From assembly GCA_963989245.1 (NCBI GenBank), contig OZ022339.1:12491022-12555021 (forward strand): a DNA stretch of 64,000 nucleotides, given 5' to 3'. The stretch is from Nansenia antarctica. Taxonomy: Eukaryota; Chordata; Actinopteri; Argentiniformes; Microstomatidae. A program made the position numbers and the translations under genes. Of this stretch, positions 57,112-64,000 are shown piece by piece (position 1 is the first letter of the stretch; each line of letters starts with the position of its first letter). Below the pieces are notes generated by a model that made no database searches, was not told where the DNA came from, and was given only the letters and a program-made list of their open reading frames with translations.

Positions 57112-57280
57112 TGTCTGTCTTACATGTAACGATGAATTGAGAATCAAGGACCCCAATTGAAATAAGCCAGTGGCTTTCTTGGGTTTTTATCCTGTTAGTT
57201 GACCTTGTATGTAATATGTACTTTCATGTACCTACTTCTGCAAATCTTCTAATAAAGTTTTCAATCAATCAAAAAAAGAT
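57112..57280 (+). mobile_element. 3' end of the CR1/L2-type LINE, plus strand
   Basis: Reverse of 16,755-16,920 and 35,053-35,220, ending caatcaatcaa. Third copy of this family in the window, carrying about 165 bp of 3' UTR. Confidence 0.9.
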
Positions 57281-57439
57281 ATTTTTCCTTTGGCCTGAGT
57301 CATTCTGTTCAGTTCGCTGCCCCCTGTAGGTAGCTGTAGGTACCTACACCCCCACTGACTGGAACGTGTTGCAGTGACACGAAAACTCACCACTTTTAAA
57401 CACTCACTTTTACATGTTGTCTCGGATCACTGCACCTGC

Positions 57440-57700
57440 TTTTAAGTTAACTTCCCCCTGGTCCCTGCTGTCTTTTACATATTGTATTGTAATGTATAGA
57501 TGTTTTTGATACATGTGTATCATGGCATTCATGTTTTATATTGTGTTGTGTTTTATATTGTATATATTGTGTTGTGTTTTGTGTACATACTTGCCTCTGT
57601 TCTGCCAATTGGCCAGATCGTCTTTGTAAATGAGAATTGGCTCTCAATTGACTTATCTGGTTAAATAAAGGTTAAATAAAAAATAAAATACAAATACAAA
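57440..57700 (+). mobile_element. LINE 3' tail (AAATAAAGG type)
   Basis: aattggccagatcgtctttg, caattgacttatctggttaa, ataaaggttaaataaaaaat: the same tail family as 36,785. Confidence 0.65.
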
Positions 57701-58395
57701 TAAATCACAGATCAATTAGGCTACACATCACAATCACAGTAATCGATCATACATTAATCACCGTATCAACCCTGCAGAGTATCCCCAAGTACCGGTAACC
57801 CTATGTGTGGACACAACAGGGTTAGCCCAGTCTTTTAAACATATATATTATTATTATGTATTAATAATACCGTATTACATCCGTAATACATCATAGGCAG
57901 AGTAGGTGCAAGGAAAGTAGGTGCAATTTCAACACCATAATCAACATCGATATTGCGCAGTTGACGTTTATGAGTTGTTGATACAGTACTAAGCATACTA
58001 CAATAATACTATTACTATAATATCATATAGTATAGACGAGGAAGAGGCGAGTGAATTGTCAGGAAAACAGTCCCTGTATGACATTGATTGGTGGGAGCCG
58101 GGGCGAGTTGTATTCGTTATACAATATATAAATCATATCATGTCAACCAAAGGCTAACTAACTCAGACCAAAACAAAATATAGGCTTATAGCAGCATAAC
58201 TTGTTGATAAGTTGACAAATCAGCACACATACATATAGAACGAATTTGAGGCTGACCAACGTCTGATCACCATATTGCAACATTTGAACGTTTGAAAGTC
58301 TAACCGTAGGTTTAACAGGGACATAATAGCCTATGCACAGAACATATACTATCATAATCAGGACAGGAAAGAAAACATAGGCAATATTTATTTAT
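57701..58395. other. No supported gene
   Basis: AT-rich spacer without recognised elements. Short frames (for example 58,158-58,355 minus) have no context. Confidence 0.5.
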
Positions 58396-58439
58396 GAGGA
58401 AGACAGGCGTATACAGATATGTGTGCTTGGCTTGCAGAG

Positions 58440-58600
58440 AGGGGGTTGAATTGCATCATTTGTATTTATATGTTAAAGCACTTTGAGCTGCAACGTTTGC
58501 AGGAAAAGTGCTATACAAAAAAGGGTTATGATTATGATTATGATTATAATAATGATAATAATAATAATCATCATCATTATTATTATTATTATTATCATCA
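58440..58600 (+). mobile_element. Retroelement 3' end with (GATTAT)n tail
   Basis: gcactttgagctgcaacgtt and aaaagtgctatacaaaaaag are the stem of many fish LINE/SINE tails. A long (TAT/AAT)n tract follows. Confidence 0.65.
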
Positions 58601-58779
58601 TGCAAACATATCTGTTTGAGCGCGCCCTCCGAAGTTTGACCGCAGACGTAAAAAATACACCATGACGTCATAAAAACCCAATAGAATGGGTTGGTGTGAC
58701 AACGGCACTATGGCGTCATGATAAACCTATAATAGAATGGTTTGGTCAAACTTTTGTGTGACAACGGTACATACAGACT

Positions 58780-59220
58780 TGTATAACGGTACATATATAG
58801 ATAGAGAGATTGTCCGCTGAGAATATATATATTTTGTGTACATACTTGCCTCTGGCGTGTATATATATATATATTATATACCATTTCTGCTACAGTCTGC
58901 TACTTTCATAAGGATGAGTAGAAAAAGGAGAAATTCTTCGTTTCCACGAAGCCCCCTTTCGGTATGTTAGTTTTGTCTTCTCTTTCCATTTAATAATAAT
59001 AATAATATCTTATATCTAATAATGTTATTCATGTTAATATTATTAATATCTAATGTATCTTTTAATGTTAGTTGATGAATCTATATATTAGTATATATTT
59101 GCATATTTACTTAAATATGTATAACGGTACATGATAGACAGACTGTCCGCGGGGATACAGTTAAGGATGAGTAGAAAAAGGAGGAATTCTTCGTTTCCAC
59201 AACGCCCCCTTTCGGTATGT
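58780..59220 (+). other. Duplicated short start exon
   Basis: ATG at 58,914 opens MSRKRRNSSFPRSPLS and meets GTATGT at 58,962. ATG at 59,167 opens MSRKRRNSSFPQRPLS and meets GTATGT at 59,215. Both 48-bp exons are preceded by ggtacatatatagatag- and gactgtccgcggggata-like leaders, so about 100-170 bp are duplicated with a spacer of ~250 bp. The protein is unknown; no second exon was found. Confidence 0.35.
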
Positions 59221-59236
59221 GAGATATCTAAGAGCC

Positions 59237-59242
59237 AAAAGT

Positions 59243-59291
<49 letters not shown>

Positions 59292-59398
59292 TGAGTGTGT
59301 GTGTGTGTATGTGTGTGTGTGTGTGTGTGTGTTAGTGTGTGTGTCTGAGTGTGTGTGTGTGTGTGTGTGTCTGAGTGTGTGTGTGTGTGTGTGTGTCT

Positions 59399-59449
<51 letters not shown>

Positions 59450-59455
59450 TGTGTC
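59237..59455. repeat. (GT)n microsatellite with GTCTGAGT interruptions
   Basis: GT repeats interrupted by gtgtgtctgagtgtg four times. The frames across it are composition artefacts. Confidence 0.95.
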
Positions 59456-59635
59456 CGCCTCGTAATGGTAGTTGTAAGTGCAACCCGAGGCTTCAGACAT
59501 ATTTATAAATCAACAAGTGTTCCACGAACTTGAACCCAGTTAAGGTCTTACAATACTCCACCTGGTGACCCTGATTAGACACTTATGCATCCAGCCTGAT
59601 ATTGTGCATCCCCTGACCCTCGTCCTGGTGTTAGT

Positions 59636-59818
59636 TGCTGTGGGCGTGTCTAACCTACTGTGGGCGTGTCTAACATGATATGGGCGTGTCTAACCTGCGG
59701 TGGGCGTGTCTAACCTGCTGTGGGCGTGTCTAACCTAATGTAGGCGTGTCTAACCTGCTGTGGGCGTCTCGTCTCAACGGCAGAGGGGGGGGTCTCGTCT
59801 CACCGGCAGAGGGGGGGG
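59636..59818. repeat. 20-bp minisatellite and duplicated G-rich unit
   Basis: tgtgggcgtgtctaacctac-type units, seven in a row (59,639-59,767), then gtctcgtctcaacggcagag / gtctcgtctcaccggcagag twice with G-runs. Confidence 0.9.
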
Positions 59819-61010
59819 TCTCGCGATAATCCACCGCGAGTCCTGGAAGGTCTCTCCTGTCACTCTGCCAGTGTCTCATTCTTTTGAGTCTGTGGCTCTA
59901 CAACTAAATGGACCTACCCCAACTGTTTTAGTTAATATCTACCGCCCACCCAAACCAAACAAGGATTTCTTTGATGAATTCAACACATTTCTCACCCACA
60001 TCTGTTCACTCTCATCCAACATAATTCTGTTAGGTGATTTAAATATTCACATGGATAATAGTAATCATGCTCTCACTAAGGACTTCATCTCTTGCCTGGA
60101 CAGTTTTGGTCTCCAACAATATTGATTTCCCTACCCATTCTAAAGGTCATATTTTGGACTTGGTCTGTTGCTCAGGTGTCACTCCCCTCAACTGTTCTGC
60201 TGTTGACCTCCCCATCTCTGACCACATGCTTGTTTCATTTAACTTAAGTTTGTCTCTATCCAAAACCAAACAGTCACGTACTATGTTCTTCCGCAACATC
60301 AGACATAATAATTTAGCAGATCTCATAACAGGCATCGACACTTTCCCCATCATCACCCCCCCATGCACCCCTGATCAGCTCGTCTCTCATTACAATGATG
60401 GACTCCAAACTCTGCTGGACTCACTCGCCCCCCTCAAAACCCGGACTGTCTCATTCCCCCATTCTGCCCCCTGGTTTTCCCCTCACCTACGTCTGCTGAA
60501 AGCCAAAGGACGTCAGCTGGAGCGGCTTTCAAGAAAAACCGGTCTCACTGTTCACAAACAGATGCACCATGCCCACATCCTCCTTTACAAAGACGCCCTC
60601 TCCTCAGCCAAATCCCAATATCTTACAGACAAAATCACTGCTGGTGCTGGGAACACCAGGGCCCTGTTCTCAGTGGTCAACAACTCACTCCGCCCCCCCC
60701 GACTCCCTTCCCCCACACTTCTACTCCACTGACCACTGTAACTCTCTGATGTCATTTTTCAACTCAAAAATAGCCAACATCCACCAACAACTGACCCCTC
60801 TTATGTCCAGTTGTCCATCTCCCCTATCTACCCATCCCCCCTCTCTGTACCTCTCTCCTGCTTCCATCTCCCCTCTGCTGCCGATTTATCTAAACTCATC
60901 CGGAAATCCAAGCCATCCACCTGCCAACTTGACCCCCTGCCCTCCTCCCTGGTCATAGCCTCCCTCCCCTCTCTCCTGCCGCTGATAACTACAATCATCC
61001 TGAGCTAATT
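59815..61010 (+). pseudogene. Rex1/L2-like LINE: endonuclease and linker to RT
   Basis: Endonuclease lines NIYRPPKPNKDFFDEF, IILLGDLNIHMDN, then (new frame from ~60,120) GHILDLVCCSG and VDLPISDHMLVSFNL (the SDH motif), followed by the linker with APWFSPHLRLLKAKGRQLER and DALSSAKSQYL. After a further shift near 60,715 come FFNSKIANIHQQL and a last LPSLLPLITTIIL line before the RT. It stops there, so the RT is missing. At least two frameshifts. Confidence 0.8.
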
Positions 61011-61627
61011 GTTCCTCTTAGCCACTTGTTCCTTGTTTGCGATGTAGGTTTCCCTCCCCTTCTGGTGTTCACTCTATTCAGGCAGATAGCTGAGGAGATG
61101 TTGTTGAATGTTGTTGTGTGGGGTTCATAATCAGACACAAACACCTGTGTTCTTTCATAAGGTTCCTGTAGAGTTGCCGTAATAGGAGATTGTGAAGGAG
61201 GATCTGAATCCTCAACTAGAGCAACAATTTGTGCAATAGTTAGATGGTCAAAGGTTGTCCCCCACTCACTGGTAGATGCTTCCCCTTCTGATACCCTGGT
61301 CTGGCAGTGTCATGAGATGCTTGCCGTTTTGCTGCATATCGCAACATGAGATAACATTTGGCATGTAGTACACACCTGCTGCATGCACATCGGAAGGTTG
61401 TGTAACTAATCTACCAAGAAGCTAAAAATGTTTACAGGATTCTGCCCAGCTTTTCAGATTGGAATCAACATTATCTGTTACTGCCTTGTGAAGGTCATCC
61501 ATACTTGGAAGGTCATCCATACTCCCCCTCACATAGGCTATGACACAATGAATGCCACAGGCTTTGGGTTGACATGATCGAAGCTTTTTAGGACTCACTA
61601 CTAAGGAGGAGCCAACGTCATATTGTT
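61011..61627. other. No supported gene
   Basis: A tandem aggtcatccatact at 61,491 and 61,509. No domain recognised. Confidence 0.5.
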
Positions 61628-61760
61628 CGACTCCGGCCGGGGACATATCCTGCATGTCATCCCTCCTCTCTCTCTCACCCATCCTTCCTGTCTAAATCTT
61701 CACTGTAACTGTCAATAAAAAGGAAAAATATGAGTGGGACTGCCCCACTCAGAAAAAATA
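61628..61760 (+). mobile_element. SINE fragment
   Basis: cgactccggccggggacata, atcctgcatgtcatccctcc and gtgggactgccccactcaga are the body and end of the same SINE as the inner one at 37,779-37,988, in the other orientation. The tRNA-like head is missing. Confidence 0.75.
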
Positions 61761-62189
61761 ACTTCAAATTGTAACCGTCTTTAAGTTCACGAGGTCTGGC
61801 CCTCCCACATGCTCCCCAACATTCAAAATGGGTCAATATTGGATTTTTTATTTTTTATTTTCAATTTCTTTTTTTTCATTTTCGGGGAGCCGCCATCTTG
61901 GAAATATGCTAATTAGGCCTCATATAGCCCTAAGGCCCCCAACTAGATGTTCATTTTCTAAATAAGACTTCACGTGACATTGTCGCATGCATCCGTGCCT
62001 TGTAATCGCGTGATTGGCTAACAATAGACAACTTATATGTTTGTGATCTTGGTTGCCAGGAATACATACATCAGTACCAGCTTACTGTAATTGATGTCAC
62101 ACACACATTTTCTGCAAGTTTCATAGAGTGTCTCCAGTGACTTCATTAAGGCTGTGACAGGTTATAGTTGTGTTATTTATACATTATGA

Positions 62190-62190
<1 letters not shown>

Positions 62191-62272
<82 letters not shown>
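62191..62272. repeat. (CA)n microsatellite
   Basis: About 82 bp of CA with one CG interruption. Confidence 0.95.
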
Positions 62273-62273
<1 letters not shown>

Positions 62274-62499
62274 TATGGCCTTTGATCAATGCATATTTAA
62301 AAGGGAGTAGAAAGCTTGATTTAACTCAAGAAAGTGATACAAATCAATGGGTCTATTTACAGTACAGGATGTGAAATTGAATGTGTGTTTGTAGTAGTAC
62401 CAGTAGTTGTGTGTGAATGCATTTTTCAGTTTTCATGTTAAGCTGTTACTACATGTTTTATGTTCACCTTGCCTTTCAAATGCTTCTCTTCAATGGTAT

Positions 62500-62860
62500 C
62501 CATTAAAGGGACAATCCATCATTTCTAAACGCCAGCCCAGCCACAAAAAGCTGAGGGATGGGTTTGGAGAAATGTGCCACTCTCAAATTCATAGACGGAA
62601 CAAATATCTTTCAAGAATCAACATGGGTATATATACATTAATATATCCAAGAAAGGCATCCCAAATGACAGTTTGTGTCTGTAAGAACCCCATTGGAGAG
62701 TATTTTCTATGACTGTATGCCAGGATTCTTCACACATCAGTAGCATAACACATTTCAGTCTCACTGCCTTCTCCCTTAGTGTACTGTATATGCCTCAGTG
62801 GAATGTTATGGCTCTCTTGCGTTCACATTGGTCTGTGTATCATCCTGGATTCCATGGTCT
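62500..62860 (+). repeat. Dispersed repeat related to 35,915
   Basis: gggacaatccatcatttcta, ctgagggatgggtttggaga and aaattcatagacggaac; part shared with 35,940-35,995. Common fish interspersed repeat, class uncertain. Confidence 0.45.
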
Positions 62861-63006
62861 GATTCGTGCAAATAAGCATGTCCTATCCTTCATATGATTT
62901 ACATCTGTTAACCTTACATATACTGTATGTTCTGTCATCCCTATAACTTATATAGAATGCAGTAGACGTGGAGGACAACGAGGGAGAGAGAAAGAAGAGC
63001 ATCAGA

Positions 63007-63068
63007 ATGGCTGTTTTTAAACTACAGAATGTGGAGGACTACTATGAGATCGGAGAAGTGCTGGGCAG
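63007..63068 (+). CDS. DAPK-family Ser/Thr kinase, first coding exon
   Basis: After a possible acceptor (atagaatgcag at ~62,960) and a purine-rich leader, the ATG at 63,007 reads MAVFKLQNVEDYYEIGEVLG and meets a GTGAGA donor at 63,069. Death-associated protein kinases begin in exactly this way (a Phe-rich start, then V-D/E-D-x-Y-x-x-G-E-x-LG before the Gly-rich loop). DAPK1, 2 and 3 cannot be told apart from 20 residues. The next exon lies beyond the window. Confidence 0.7.
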
Positions 63069-64000
63069 GTGAGAGAGTATAATCGTACAGAGTACTACTG
63101 TCTCTCCTAAAGACCTCTTCATCCCCACTACCCCCGGTACTGTTTCTCTACTGCAAATAACATAAAAAATGTATGTAAATTAGTTGGTTTTGTTATTGAT
63201 CTAAATTGAACATCATATGAAATGTTGAACACACTGCTGCACAAAAAGTGTTGAAGTGTTATTAGGATTTTAAAAAATAATAATAATTAAACGCCCCCTT
63301 ATTAAAAAAACAAAGAAGTAAACTCCAGAGACAAGTGTGTATGTTTAGACAGTTGTTACACTGCTAGGCCACACACATGTCAAATCTTTACTAGGAGGTG
63401 TGAGTAGAGATGCAGCTACAATGATGATCCTCAGACTCCTCTTTTTTCTTTTTTTAAAGGAGAGTGGACATCTACCCTCCTTCACTCTTTATGTTTCTTT
63501 ATTTAGATAGGTAGAAGTTGTAGAGGTGGGGTTACATTGAGAGAGAGAGAGAGGAGAGAGCTATGACATTCACCACTCTGGCTCTAGACTAACCCTCAGT
63601 CCTCACCCAAAATAGTGCTGCTCTTCGTTTGGATCTATACTTGAAAAGTTGAGTGAAGTTAAAGTAGAGATTCTCAGCTTTTATTGAAGTGTTCTGTGGA
63701 TGTTGCTATCACCATGCAGCCATTACAACACGTTTTAGACATATAGTACCCTATTTAATCCTTTGTATACAAAGTATACAACCCATTAACCACACCAAAA
63801 GTTGGGTATCCTCTCTGGTGAAGGTCTGCCAGGCCTGTACGTCAGCCATCTTCAGTTGTTTCTTTTGAGGAGGTTTTGCCTTAAGTCTCCTCTTTAGCAA
63901 ATGCTTAAATGCAAAAGGATTTAAATCGAGATTGACTTGGCCAGTCCCTGAAAAGCTCCCTAGTTGCTATGGCTGTATGTTTTGGGTCATTGTCCTGCTG
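63069..64000. other. Intron of the DAPK-like gene with a transposon piece
   Basis: No coding exon seen. A short (GA)n lies at 63,539-63,557. From about 63,800 the lines gaggaggttttgccttaagt and tgtatgttttgggtcattgt belong to a widespread fish DNA-transposon repeat that continues past the window. Confidence 0.5.

Noticed and set aside
59131..59500. Cys/Val or Thr/His repeat proteins
   Set aside because: Translation of a (GT)n microsatellite.

Overview
The window looks like a repeat-dense, accessory stretch of a teleost fish chromosome. The evidence is intron-split vertebrate gene pieces with GT/AG boundaries (TMEM214, SETDB1-like, HDAC6-like, DAPK-like, MEGF8/attractin-like), several LINE clades, a Penelope-like element, hAT elements, tRNA-derived SINEs and long CA/GA microsatellites. 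The species cannot be named. No prokaryotic gene, operon or CRISPR array is present.

Positions 1-29,945 are one rearranged complex. Bases 1-2040 are the reverse complement of about 26,683-29,945, with four large indels between the arms. Inside each arm lies a tandem array encoding Pro/Thr/Ala-rich peptide: 2041-9085 in one orientation, and 21,213-22,157, 24,119-25,205 and 26,256-26,685 in the other. Between the arrays are three head-to-tail copies of a ~2.95 kb segment (9091-16,754) carrying minus-strand SETDB1-like exons and an unidentified plus-strand exon pair, then a CR1/L2-type LINE (16,755-19,661). After it come two copies of a module [broken hAT transposase - Pro/Thr array - HDAC6-like exon] at 19,662-22,503 and 22,515-27,034. 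The right arm runs into a Gypsy remnant whose LTR was hit by an I-like LINE (28,377-32,414, 13-bp target duplication). In that LINE the reverse-transcriptase part is missing and an intronless DCAF15-like segment lies in its place.

From 32.4 to 49.8 kb the sequence is layered mobile DNA: a Penelope-like GIY-YIG fragment, a broken TRIM-type RING exon, a SINE nested in a SINE with a 16-bp target duplication, and a 5'-truncated L1/Tx1 LINE inserted into a decayed ERV-like pol with a 15-bp target duplication. It also holds a strongly CpG-rich element (35.4-35.85 kb, and inverted at 44.7-45.66 kb) linked to a perfect 27-bp hairpin and six identical 104-bp repeats, a Gypsy LTR with the start of gag, and fold-back MITEs.

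From 49.8 to 54 kb there are real gene exons: eight consecutive plus-strand TMEM214 exons that stop mid-gene, followed by three minus-strand exons of a PSI-repeat protein of MEGF8/attractin type, one with its splice donor end triplicated. From 54 to 64 kb are minisatellites, LINE fragments, a duplicated small start exon and, near the right edge, the first coding exon of a DAPK-family kinase.

The genes do not form a pathway. What unites the first 30 kb is amplification: host exons caught between transposons and copied as tandem and inverted blocks, most copies carrying frame lesions. Identifications come from reading translated exons against remembered families, without database searches.
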